A stretch of DNA of 55,641 nucleotides, taken from the NCBI RefSeq assembly GCF_002395745.1, contig NZ_DGUN01000025.1, forward strand, positions 37,140 through 92,780, given 5' to 3'. The DNA is from Fibrobacter sp. UBA4309. Its GTDB lineage: Bacteria > Fibrobacterota > Fibrobacteria > Fibrobacterales > Fibrobacteraceae. A model generated the notes under the pieces. That model was not told where the DNA came from. It made no database searches and saw only the letters and a list, made by a program, of their open reading frames with translations. This document shows positions 1 through 8,189 of the stretch, piece by piece (position 1 is the stretch's first letter; every line of letters starts with the position of its first letter). The position numbers and the translations under genes are program-made.

Positions 1-1842
1 GACCAGCACGGTACGGCCATCATTTCTTCGGCGGGCCTGCTGAACGCTATCGAGGTTGCGGGTAAGAGCATCCGTGACGTGAAGATGGTGGTGAACGGTG
101 CGGGTGCAGCCGCCTGCGCCTGCACGCGACTTTACCTGTCGCTCGGTCTCAAGAAGGAAAACCTCGTGATGTGCGACAGCAAGGGCGTCATCCGCAAGGA
201 CCGCAAGGGCCTCACCGAAGCGAAGGCCTTCTTTGCGACCGACCGCACCGACATCGAGACGCTTGAAGACGCCATGAAGGGCGCCGACGTGTTCGTGGGC
301 CTCTCGAAGGGCAACATTTTGACCCGCGAGATGGTACGCAGCATGGCCGACCAGCCGATCGTTTTCGCGCTCGCGAACCCGACTCCCGAAATCAGCTACG
401 AAGAGGCGATGGCGAGCCGTGGCGACCTGATTTTTGCGACGGGCCGCAGCGACTATCCGAACCAGGTGAACAACGTCATCGGCTTCCCCTACATTTTCCG
501 CGGTGCCTTGGACGTGCGTGCCACCTGCATCAACGAGCACATGAAGCATGCCGCCGTGCGTGCGATTGCCGCCCTGGCGCACCAGCCCGTGCCCGACGTG
601 GTGAACATCGCCTACAACGCCCAGCGCTTTACCTTCGGCAAGGAATACTTGATTCCGAAGCCTTTGGACCCGCGCCTCCTCACGGAAGTTTCTATCGCCG
701 TCGCGAAGGCAGCCATCGAAAGTGGCGTGGCCCGCAAGCCGATTACTGACTGGGACGCTTACTACGACAAGCTCCGCGACATGATGGGCTACGACAACAA
801 GCTTATCCGCCAGTTCAGCGATACCGCCCGCAGTAACCCGAAGCGCGTGGTGTTTGCCGAGGGCGACAACCTCAACATGCTCAAGGCCGCCGTGCAGGCG
901 AAGCTCGAAGGTGTGGCGCACCCGATTCTGCTCGGTAACGCCGAACGCATTCAGATGATGGCGAACAAGGAACAGCTCGACCTCACGGGCATCAAGATCG
1001 TGAACCCGCGCTCGCCCGAAGAATTCGAACGCCGCCGCAAGTATGCCGGCATTTACGCCGAAGAGAACGGCCGTAACGGCGTCACCTTCGACGAGGCTCG
1101 CGACGACATGTTCGAGCCGAACCACTTCGGCATGATGATGGTCAAGATTGGCGATGCCGACGCATTCATTACCGGTGGCTACTCCAAGTATTCCGAGACC
1201 ATCGAACTCGCGAAGGAAATCATCGGTATCCGCGAGGAATATAAGCACTTCGGTGCCATGCACATTCTGAGCACCCGCAAGGGAACGTTCTTCCTGGCCG
1301 ATACGCTCGTGAACCGCGATCCCGATGTCGATACGCTCGTGGATATCGCGAAGCTCACGCACGATGCCGTCCGCTTCTTCGCCCACGAACCGGTGATGGC
1401 GATGCTCAGCTACGCGAACTTCGGTAGCGACAAGGAAGCGGCCCGCGGTACGGCCAACAAGGCCCGCGACGCGGTGAAGATGATTCACGAGCAGTTCCCG
1501 GACTATGTTCTCGACGGCGAAATGCAGGTGAACGTGGCCTTGGACAAGGAACTGCGCGACAGCAAGTACCCGTTCAACAAGCTCAAGGGCCAGACGGTCA
1601 ACACGCTCATCTTCCCGTGCCTATCTTCGGCAAATACCACTTGCAAGATGCTCCTCGAGATGGGTGTAGGCGAATCCATCGGTCCCGTGCAGATGGGCCT
1701 GAACAAGCCGGTGCATTTTACCGACTCCGACGCTTCCGTGCACGACATCTTCAACCTGACGGTCGCCGCCGTAATTGACGCGATTGTGCAGGAGAAGAAG
1801 GACGAAGAAAAGAGCCGCAAGAAGTTCGACAAGATGTGGTAA
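1..1842 (+). CDS. maeB: NADP-dependent malic enzyme with phosphotransacetylase-like domain, 5' truncated
   Basis: The frame is open from base 1, so the start lies outside the window. The first visible residues (DQHGTAIISSAGLLNAIEVA) and the following VVNGAGAAAC stretch are the NAD(P)-binding region of malic enzyme, which decarboxylates malate to pyruvate. From about base 800 the protein continues into a phosphate acetyl/butyryl-transferase-like domain (for example RVVFAEGDNLNMLKAA), the arrangement of MaeB-type enzymes. In that family the C-terminal domain is generally thought to be regulatory rather than catalytic. The N-terminal catalytic part with the metal ligands is missing here. A strong hairpin follows the stop codon. 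The family call is secure; NADP rather than NAD preference is inferred from the MaeB architecture. Confidence 0.93.
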   Translation, partial: DQHGTAIISSAGLLNAIEVAGKSIRDVKMVVNGAGAAACACTRLYLSLGLKKENLVMCDSKGVIRKDRKGLTEAKAFFATDRTDIETLEDAMKGADVFVGLSKGNILTREMVRSMADQPIVFALANPTPEISYEEAMASRGDLIFATGRSDYPNQVNNVIGFPYIFRGALDVRATCINEHMKHAAVRAIAALAHQPVPDVVNIAYNAQRFTFGKEYLIPKPLDPRLLTEVSIAVAKAAIESGVARKPITDWDAYYDKLRDMMGYDNKLIRQFSDTARSNPKRVVFAEGDNLNMLKAAVQAKLEGVAHPILLGNAERIQMMANKEQLDLTGIKIVNPRSPEEFERRRKYAGIYAEENGRNGVTFDEARDDMFEPNHFGMMMVKIGDADAFITGGYSKYSETIELAKEIIGIREEYKHFGAMHILSTRKGTFFLADTLVNRDPDVDTLVDIAKLTHDAVRFFAHEPVMAMLSYANFGSDKEAARGTANKARDAVKMIHEQFPDYVLDGEMQVNVALDKELRDSKYPFNKLKGQTVNTLIFPCLSSANTTCKMLLEMGVGESIGPVQMGLNKPVHFTDSDASVHDIFNLTVAAVIDAIVQEKKDEEKSRKKFDKMW

Positions 1843-1862
1843 CGCTCTTTTGCTGTTATTAG

Positions 1863-1897
1863 AAAATCCCCCGCGGCTTATGCCGCGGGGGACTTCC
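1863..1897. terminator. Hairpin between convergent maeB and GH5 genes
   Basis: A perfect 10-bp stem (CCCCCGCGGC pairing with GCCGCGGGGG, loop TTAT) lies between the two convergent stop codons. A T-rich run follows it better on the minus strand (ATTTTCT), so it probably terminates the GH5 transcript and may act in both directions. Confidence 0.75.
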
Positions 1898-1954
1898 ACA
1901 CACCAAATTTTTCTCCGGCAGCTGAACCTCAAGAAATGCTGCCGAGATCAGGTG

Positions 1955-4132
1955 CTATTTTAGAATGACCTTCTGCACGAGCTGCTGGCTGCCCTGGCGA
2001 ACGATAAGCATTGCGGGGCCGCGGTAGTTGCTCATGAGATCCACACTGTTGGAACCCTTGCTTGCGGTGAAGTTCTGCTGGGCAATCACCTGGCCGAGGC
2101 TGTTCATGAGCATTGCCTTGGCCGGAGCGGTCTTTGCGGCGGTGAAGCTTGCGCTCACCACGCCCGGTTGCACATTCACGAGCATCTTGGATGTTGCGGC
2201 GACTGCTGCGGGCTTAATGGCATCCGTTCCACTGAGAGCGACAACCTTGCCGGTGGCGGTGCCTGCGAGGTCAGACTTTTTATCGAAGTCGTCGATGATT
2301 TCGGTGGAACCGTCGGCCTTGATGCCCTTGATGTAGTCAAAGGTGATAGTGCCTGTGACCTGCGTGCCGTAGAGGTTCAGACCGATGGCGTTTGCCTCGT
2401 TGAGACCCGTGGGTTCGTTGCGGAAATCTTCCCACTTGACTTGGAAAGTCTGGAAGGAGCCGGTGAGTTCCTGGTCGGCCTGCTCCATAACGGGGGCGTC
2501 GAACCAAGCCCAGCTGCTGCCGGTCATCATGAAGAGGTCCATGGAGGTCCAGCCGTAATCGCCGCAGCCGTCACTTGTTCCGGTGCAGGGTCCTGCAGAG
2601 GCGACGGAACCTTTCAGGCGGACTTCGATGCCGACGTACTTGGAGAGATCCTTGTTTGCGCCGCTGAGGTTGACGCGGACCGTGCCCACTTCGCTGGAGT
2701 CGGAAGTTACTGTCTGGTAAGTCACCTGTACGCCCTTGCCTGCTTCGGTTTCGGGGACTTCGTTTTCGTTCACCAGGCTGTCAAGGTTGCTCTGGTTGTT
2801 GCCTTCCTGGCCGTAAGCCTTCTGCAAGGCGTTCAAGACATCTGGGTCGAGAATGCTGTAAGTGCCCTTCTGGCGGGTGATGATGGTCATGTTGCCGTCG
2901 TTTTCGGCGCCGGTATCCCAGACGTAGGGAACAATGCCGTTGGCCTTCGCGTTCTTCGCGACTTCGCCGTAGAAGAGGGCGCGGCCCTGCAAATGGAGCT
3001 TGAGGTTTGCTGCATCGGTAATCTGGCCGGTGCGCTTGATGGCTCCGAGTTCGCCGATAATCACGGGAATGCCCTTGTCGCAGAACATGGTCTTGAGTTC
3101 GCCGAAGGACTTCTTGATCTGGTTCGGGGTGCCGAGCGCGGAATTATCGATGCTTTGGCTGTAAACGTTCCAGCCCATGTTGTGCTCAGTGTCGGTCGTG
3201 CTGGAAAGGCCGGTGTAGTAATAATATTGCTTGCCCCAGTCTTTGTCTTCGGTCATCAAAGAGTATTGATACGGATAGTAGTGGACTTCGGCCATCATGT
3301 AGCCGGCGCCTGCAGGGTCGGTGGGCCAGTTCTGGCTCAGCATGGGGGCGTTGTCCATCTCGGTACGCGGGGCCTGCACGATGAGGGTGCGGGTGGCATT
3401 GTTGCCGCCGGCGTTACGCACGGAGGTGATGAAGGCGTCGTAGTAGCCCTTCAAAACCTGCATACGGGTGTTGTCGAATTCCCATTGGCCGTTGCTGCCC
3501 CACGGGTCGTTCACGCCCGGTTCGTTGGCGCCTGCAAAGAGGAGGTGCTCGTCGTAGTCCTTGAAGTAGGTTGCAATCTGCTTCCAGTAGGCGGCCTGAC
3601 GGGCCTTTGTCGTTGCGGAACTGTTAACGATGTTGTTTGCGCCGTCGCGCGGGCTTGCTGTGCCGTCATACACGCGGTCTTCGAGCCAGCCTTCGTCCCA
3701 GTGGGAGTTCAGCACCACGTACATGCCTTCGGCGATAATCATGTCCACTACGTCCTTCACCTGCTTGAGCCATGCGGCGTCAATGGTCGGGTTTGTGAAC
3801 GAGGCATCCTTGCCCACGTGTTTGTAGGTATCGTTGTCGGCGGTGCCGCCGTATGCGGCGATATCTTTAGCGAGAGCGTCGGAATGGGAATACCAGGCGC
3901 AAGGAATACGCACGGTGTTGAAACCTGCCGCCTTGATTGCCTTGATGTAGCCGGCGGTCGGGAGCGGGTTGCCCCAGGCGGTGGGGTTTTCCGGCACTTC
4001 CATGGTGTTGCCGATGTTGTATCCCATGCCCATGGGTGCGACCAGTTCGCTAGCTTTGGGGAGGGCGAATGCGCTAGAAGCGGCGAAAAGTGCCGTACCG
4101 CAAAGGATTCCAAACATTCCGATACGTGTCAT
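1955..4132 (-). CDS. Secreted GH5 endoglucanase with carbohydrate-binding module
   Basis: This 725-residue enzyme probably hydrolyses internal beta-1,4-glucan bonds of cellulose. A signal peptide (residues 1-23, ending SSAFA) precedes a GH5 catalytic domain of about residues 30-420. The general acid is Glu204 in GANEP and the nucleophile is Glu361 in IIGELG. Residues about 460-640 resemble a jelly-roll carbohydrate-binding module (CBM11/CBM4-like; family not certain). The last 70 residues (LMNSLGQVIAQQNF...YRGPAMLIVRQG) resemble the C-terminal sorting tails of type 9 secretion cargo. The start has a clear AAGGAG 8 bases upstream. The gene follows cysS on the same strand but a terminator separates them. 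GH5 is certain; cellulase rather than another beta-glucanase or mannanase is inferred from the subfamily-like GMGYNIGNTME motif. Confidence 0.93.
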   Translation of the reverse strand: MTRIGMFGILCGTALFAASSAFALPKASELVAPMGMGYNIGNTMEVPENPTAWGNPLPTAGYIKAIKAAGFNTVRIPCAWYSHSDALAKDIAAYGGTADNDTYKHVGKDASFTNPTIDAAWLKQVKDVVDMIIAEGMYVVLNSHWDEGWLEDRVYDGTASPRDGANNIVNSSATTKARQAAYWKQIATYFKDYDEHLLFAGANEPGVNDPWGSNGQWEFDNTRMQVLKGYYDAFITSVRNAGGNNATRTLIVQAPRTEMDNAPMLSQNWPTDPAGAGYMMAEVHYYPYQYSLMTEDKDWGKQYYYYTGLSSTTDTEHNMGWNVYSQSIDNSALGTPNQIKKSFGELKTMFCDKGIPVIIGELGAIKRTGQITDAANLKLHLQGRALFYGEVAKNAKANGIVPYVWDTGAENDGNMTIITRQKGTYSILDPDVLNALQKAYGQEGNNQSNLDSLVNENEVPETEAGKGVQVTYQTVTSDSSEVGTVRVNLSGANKDLSKYVGIEVRLKGSVASAGPCTGTSDGCGDYGWTSMDLFMMTGSSWAWFDAPVMEQADQELTGSFQTFQVKWEDFRNEPTGLNEANAIGLNLYGTQVTGTITFDYIKGIKADGSTEIIDDFDKKSDLAGTATGKVVALSGTDAIKPAAVAATSKMLVNVQPGVVSASFTAAKTAPAKAMLMNSLGQVIAQQNFTASKGSNSVDLMSNYRGPAMLIVRQGSQQLVQKVILK

Positions 4133-4192
4133 GATGACTCCTTGGTATAACTTTCTGCTAAAAAATTAAATCCGGGGGGTCCCAAAGTAAAT

Positions 4193-4217
4193 AAAAAACG
4201 GCTCCAGGCCGTTTTTT
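4193..4217. terminator. Rho-independent terminator downstream of cysS
   Basis: An ACGGC/GCCGT stem with loop TCCAG is flanked by A6 on one side and T6 on the other, so it can work on either strand. On the minus strand it closes cysS before the GH5 gene. Confidence 0.85.
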
Positions 4218-4307
4218 GCGATGAAAAGTCCTCAACGGACACAACGTTTAATTAACGCAAATATTGCGTAGATTATAAAAGTAAGCCCAGATTGGGAGAT
4301 TTTAGGC

Positions 4308-5759
4308 TTACTTGATTTCCCAAGTCGTGCCATCCTTGGAGTCCTTGATGACCACGTTCATCGCGGCGAGCTCGTCGCGGATGCGGTCACTTTCGGCCCA
4401 GTTCTTGGCGGCACGGGCTTCCTTACGGGCGGCAATCAGCGCTTCAATCTTTGCGACATCCACACCGTCGTTTGCGCCCTTCTTGGCGTATTCTTCACGA
4501 GGCTGGTCGAGCTTCAAACCGAAAATCTGGTCGAAGTCGGCCACCAGGGCGGCCTTTTCGCCGTCATCGATATCGCTCTTGAGCATCGTGTTCATGATGC
4601 CCAGCGCACGCGGCATGTTCAGGTCGTCACCGATGGCGTCCTTGAATTCCTGCTGGAATGCCTTGGCGGCATCGCTGGTAATCGCGGTAGCCTTGCCGAT
4701 CAGCGGGTCCGTCTTCTTGTGCAAGCTCTTGAGGCCTTCCTTCGCGCCTTCCAGGGCTTCCCACGTGAAGTTCAGGTAGTTGCGGTAGTGGCTGCCGATG
4801 GCGAAGAAGCGGTAGTCGAGCGGGTTGAAGCCGCGGTCCATCAGGAGAGGTACCGTCAGGAATTCGCCGCTGGACTTGCTCATCTTGCCGAACTTCTGCT
4901 CGGTCGTGCCGTCTTCCAGTTTTTCTTCGCTGGCGGTGCGCAGGAATTCGCCGTGCATCCAGAAACGTGCAAAGGTCACGCCGTTGGCGCATTCGCTCTG
5001 GGCGATTTCGTTCGTGTGGTGCACGCGGATGTGGTCGGTACCGCCGCAGTGGATGTCGAGGGTCGGGCCATTGTACTTCATGGCCATGGCGGAGCATTCG
5101 ATGTGCCAGCCGGGGAAACCGACGCCCCACGGGCTGTCCCATTCCATGGCGCGCTTCTTGTCCTTCGGGCTGAACTTCCACAGGGCAAAGTCGGTGGCGT
5201 TCTTCTTTTCGCCCATGTCGATGCGGCTACCCTTGCGCAGGTTTTCCACGTCGAGGCGAGCGAAGTCCGCATAGCGCGGGAACTTGAGGCTATCGAAGTA
5301 GATGCCGTCGCTGGTGCGGTAGGTGTAGCCCTTTTCTTCGAGGGTCTTCACCAGGTCAATCTGTTCCTGGATGTGCTGCGTGGCAGGCGTCCAGCGGGTC
5401 GGTTCCTGGATGTTCAAACGGTGCCAGTCGGCCATGAAGGCGTCGGTGTAGAACTTCGCGATGTCCCAGACGGACTTGCCTTCGCGGGCGGCGCCCTTTT
5501 CCATCTTGTCGTCGCCGGAGTCGGCGTCGCTGGTGAGGTGGCCCACGTCGGTGATGTTCACGATGTGGTTCACCTTGTAGCCGTAGTACTTGAGCGTACG
5601 CACCAAGAAGTCTTCGAAAATGTAGGTGCGGAGGTTACCGATGTGGGCGAAATGGTACACCGTCGGACCACAACAGTACATGCGCACGGCGGGAACGCCT
5701 TCGGGGAGTGTGAATACTTCTTTCTTGCGCGATGCGGTGTTGTAGAACTGTAGAGCCAT
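4308..5759 (-). CDS. cysS: Cysteinyl-tRNA synthetase
   Basis: This cytoplasmic class I aminoacyl-tRNA synthetase charges tRNA-Cys. It has 483 residues, normal for the family. The HIGH signature is HIGN at residues 39-42, and the KMSKS loop is present in full about 280 residues in. Cys29 is the usual first zinc ligand that discriminates cysteine, with later CS and HxxE-type ligands in the GWHIECSAMAM and HTNEIAQSE segments. A longer reading frame runs upstream to 5813. I chose the ATG at 5759 because GGAGG lies at the right distance and MALQFYNTASRKKE matches the normal N-terminus. The gene is monocistronic, with a terminator on its 3' side and a repeat-rich region on its 5' side. Confidence 0.97.
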   Translation of the reverse strand: MALQFYNTASRKKEVFTLPEGVPAVRMYCCGPTVYHFAHIGNLRTYIFEDFLVRTLKYYGYKVNHIVNITDVGHLTSDADSGDDKMEKGAAREGKSVWDIAKFYTDAFMADWHRLNIQEPTRWTPATQHIQEQIDLVKTLEEKGYTYRTSDGIYFDSLKFPRYADFARLDVENLRKGSRIDMGEKKNATDFALWKFSPKDKKRAMEWDSPWGVGFPGWHIECSAMAMKYNGPTLDIHCGGTDHIRVHHTNEIAQSECANGVTFARFWMHGEFLRTASEEKLEDGTTEQKFGKMSKSSGEFLTVPLLMDRGFNPLDYRFFAIGSHYRNYLNFTWEALEGAKEGLKSLHKKTDPLIGKATAITSDAAKAFQQEFKDAIGDDLNMPRALGIMNTMLKSDIDDGEKAALVADFDQIFGLKLDQPREEYAKKGANDGVDVAKIEALIAARKEARAAKNWAESDRIRDELAAMNVVIKDSKDGTTWEIK

Positions 5760-5805
5760 TTTAGCCTCCGTTAAAGCGGCGCAACATGCGCCAAGCGGGG
5801 ACAAA

Positions 5806-6029
5806 TATAGCAAAAGGCGAGAGTCGTGCCAATGGCACTAGTGCTAATTGGCATGACCGAGCCGAGCTATATGCACTCCGAAGGAGTGCCAATATAGCAA
5901 AAGTGTGCAAGGCGAGAAAGCGGGGCCGCTTGCGGACCCATTTTAGAGCCGCAGCCACGGACGCCGAAGGCGTCAAAAGTGAGCAAGGTGAGTAAGGCGA
6001 GGGTCGCGACAATGGCGCTTGCGCCCATG
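5806..6029. repeat. Cluster of perfect mini-hairpins with a repeated GGCGAG core
   Basis: This gene-free stretch between divergent cysS and the flavodoxin gene holds several short perfect stems: GCACTCC-GAA-GGAGTGC (5873-5889), GACGCC-GAA-GGCGTC (5960-5974), GGCGC-TT-GCGCC near 6014, and a longer palindrome around GCACTAGTGC at 5835-5844. Between them a degenerate unit recurs, containing 'atagcaaaa' and 'aaggcgag', at about 5807, 5893 and 5993. The stems differ in sequence but share 2-3 base loops. Similar clusters lie near 29.4 kb and 39.5 kb and inside the Rpn pseudogene. I see no convincing open frame here. Confidence 0.7.
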
Positions 6030-6063
6030 TTTTTTTTACTAATTTCTTGGGAGAGGTAACAAT

Positions 6064-6930
6064 ATGAAAATGTCTTTCAGTGTCGTTTTGGCTTTTTCGC
6101 TGACTATGCTCGTCGGTTGTAAAGAGGAATCAGCTCAATCCAAGCAGCAGGCAGAACCTGCCGCGCAGGTGAGCAAATCCGTGGTGGTCTACTACTCCCA
6201 GAATGGAGCGACAAAGACTCTTGCAGGGATCTTCAAGGAGGCGATTGGAGCCGACGTGATCGAATTGCAGCTGGCGAATGCGTACCCGTCTACGTACGAC
6301 AGTACGATTGCCGCCGTGGGCGCCCAGCGCGAAAGTAAACAGTGGCCTGCACTCGTGAACGCAAGGCGCGAACTGGCAAGATACGATACGGTCTATTTGG
6401 GTTACCCCATCATGTTCGGGTCTTTCGCTCCTCCGATTTACACTTTCCTCGATTCGAACGATCTTTCCGGGAAAGTGGTGGTACCGTTCTGTACGTACGG
6501 TAGCGGAGGCCGCAAGGCGAGTGCCGCCGAACTTAAGGAGCTTGAACCGAATGCGAACGTGACGCTTGCCATGGGAATTTCCAATAGGCGGATAACAGCT
6601 GAAAATGGTGCCGAAATCGCCAAGGAAGAAGTGATGGCGTTTCTCGAAAACCTCGCTGCAGGCAAGACCGACGAGATGCTCATGGGCGGATTCTCGGAGC
6701 AGCGTCCGCTTACGGCAGAAGACTCCGCCGTGTTCGCTACCGCGACAAAGGATTATGCCTACCTGAGCCTCAAACCGCTGAGCGTTTCGACGCAGGTGGT
6801 TGCGGGAACGAATTACCTGTTCTTGTGTACGATGAGCGGGTTCAACCGTCCGCCGACCGAGACGATGGTCAAGATTTTCAAGCCGCTCCCGGGCCGCGGC
6901 GAGCCGGAACTGATTGTCGTGGAAAAATAA
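6064..6930 (+). CDS. Flavodoxin-like lipoprotein with C-terminal cystatin-like domain
   Basis: The N-terminus is a lipoprotein signal with lipobox LVGC (Cys19), so the protein is probably membrane-anchored outside the cytoplasm. Residues about 38-195 form a flavodoxin-type fold: VVVYYSQNGATKTLA is the FMN phosphate-binding loop, and YLGYPIMFGSFAPPI and FCTYGSGG are the two flavin-flanking loops. Residues about 215-288 form a separate small domain with QVVAGTNYLF (Gln244-Gly248), the QxVxG hairpin seen in cystatin-fold proteins. The natural electron donor and acceptor are unknown. The next gene starts 5 bases downstream, so they are probably cotranscribed. Flavodoxin fold is confident; the cystatin-like assignment rests on one motif and the domain size. 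Confidence 0.82.
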   Translation: MKMSFSVVLAFSLTMLVGCKEESAQSKQQAEPAAQVSKSVVVYYSQNGATKTLAGIFKEAIGADVIELQLANAYPSTYDSTIAAVGAQRESKQWPALVNARRELARYDTVYLGYPIMFGSFAPPIYTFLDSNDLSGKVVVPFCTYGSGGRKASAAELKELEPNANVTLAMGISNRRITAENGAEIAKEEVMAFLENLAAGKTDEMLMGGFSEQRPLTAEDSAVFATATKDYAYLSLKPLSVSTQVVAGTNYLFLCTMSGFNRPPTETMVKIFKPLPGRGEPELIVVEK

Positions 6931-6935
6931 GGCAC

Positions 6936-8060
6936 ATGCTGTTTTCTGAAATTGTAGACGAATTCTATGAGCCGAAAGAGTATCCGGCTTTGGCGTTGTT
7001 GTTGAACGAATGGGAAAGAACGAAGCCCTTCGACGGACTGCGCGTTCTTGCCGCCACGCCAATTTTCAGGAACACGATGGTGCAGTACATGGCACTCCTT
7101 GCCGGCGGGGCGATTCTTTCTGTGGGGCGGTCCTTGGGGAAAGGCTCTGCCGCCATGCCTTTCGATAGCGAGGTGGTGGAGTACGTGCGTGATTGCGGCG
7201 TCCCCGTAGTGACCGATGAAGACTTGAGAAAAGGCCTGACCAAGGACGATTTCGACCTGATTCTCGATTGCGCGGGGCAGTTCTCCTTTTGCAAGCCCCG
7301 GTACGGATTTGTCGAACTTACCCGAAGCGGAGTGCAGTTCTTTGAGAACAGCGAAGCTCCTGTCTATGTGGCCGATAGCGGCATCGTTAAGCGTATCGAG
7401 ACTATTCTTGGTACAGGCGACGGCTATTTCCGTGGCTTGGAATATTTTGGGTCTCGGGATTTCGAGGGCAAGAACCTGGTTGTTTTCGGTAGTGGCAAAG
7501 TTGGTTGCGGCATCGCTCTGCAGGGAGTGCAACGTGGCATGAATGTCCGTACGGTTACGGATAAATTAAATTCCGGAGCCGGTACCGATTTCTGTGACGT
7601 GTTGACTAGGAACAATGTGCAGATAGTAGATTTCCGTGACGAAACGTCTGTCTCCGTTGCAATAGGCTCTGCGGATTATCTTGTAACGGCGACCGGGAAG
7701 AAAAATGTCTTGAGTGAATCTGCGGTGGCGTCGCTCTTGTCCAATGATCGTTTGATTGTTGCAAATATGGGCGTAGAAGATGAATTGGGCAAAGGCGTGT
7801 CGGCTGATCGGGCTTTGAATGCCAAGGCGCCGCTGAATTTTGTGCTTGAAGAACCTACGCACTTGAAATATATTGATGCGAGCCTGGCTTTGCACGCCGC
7901 GCTTGGCGAACAGCTGTTGGCAGATTTTCGTAACATTAAAGAAGGGGAACTTCCCTTTTCGGGACCGCAAGATCCGCCGATGGAATTGGAACAGCGGTTG
8001 ATTCTGACCTCGATGCAGAACGGTGTTATCGGGGACGAAATTTACAATTTGCTTACGTAA
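6936..8060 (+). CDS. S-adenosylhomocysteine hydrolase-like NAD-binding protein
   Basis: This 374-residue protein has a central Rossmann motif, VVFGSGKVGCG (Gly185, Gly187, Gly190), preceded by GKNL and followed by a VTATGKKNVLS segment. Both match the NAD-binding half of adenosylhomocysteinase. It is shorter than genuine SAH hydrolases (usually above 420 residues), and I do not find the usual substrate-site His/Thr motif. It may therefore be a divergent relative acting on another substrate rather than a true AhcY. The open frame extends upstream into the flavodoxin gene. I chose ATG 6936, just after that gene's stop, because residues upstream of it would overlap the real lipoprotein. The ribosome binding site is weak, consistent with translational coupling. 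Confidence 0.7.
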   Translation: MLFSEIVDEFYEPKEYPALALLLNEWERTKPFDGLRVLAATPIFRNTMVQYMALLAGGAILSVGRSLGKGSAAMPFDSEVVEYVRDCGVPVVTDEDLRKGLTKDDFDLILDCAGQFSFCKPRYGFVELTRSGVQFFENSEAPVYVADSGIVKRIETILGTGDGYFRGLEYFGSRDFEGKNLVVFGSGKVGCGIALQGVQRGMNVRTVTDKLNSGAGTDFCDVLTRNNVQIVDFRDETSVSVAIGSADYLVTATGKKNVLSESAVASLLSNDRLIVANMGVEDELGKGVSADRALNAKAPLNFVLEEPTHLKYIDASLALHAALGEQLLADFRNIKEGELPFSGPQDPPMELEQRLILTSMQNGVIGDEIYNLLT

Positions 8061-8061
8061 G

Positions 8062-8081
8062 AAACGCAATGCGTTTTTTTT
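8062..8081 (+). terminator. Short hairpin terminator
   Basis: AAACGC-AAT-GCGTTT followed by a run of T starts directly after the stop codon of the SAH-hydrolase-like gene. Confidence 0.75.
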
Positions 8082-8189
8082 GTGACGTCAATGTTCTTTT
8101 TTAAGGACATTGTTTTTTTGCTCTCTTGAAAAGCCTTGTTTTTTTTCTAAATTTGGCGCGGGAAAAAATTAACCCAAAGCGAGAGAACA

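Noticed and set aside
2168..4150. 660-residue open frame on the plus strand opposite the GH5 gene
   Set aside because: It is a codon-bias shadow: the antisense frame of a gene with strong third-position bias, rich in Val, Gly, Ala and His, without recognisable domains.
5757..5830. T-box or other riboswitch upstream of cysS
   Set aside because: Only about 50 bases separate the start from the hairpin cluster, and no T-box sequence or specifier loop is visible.
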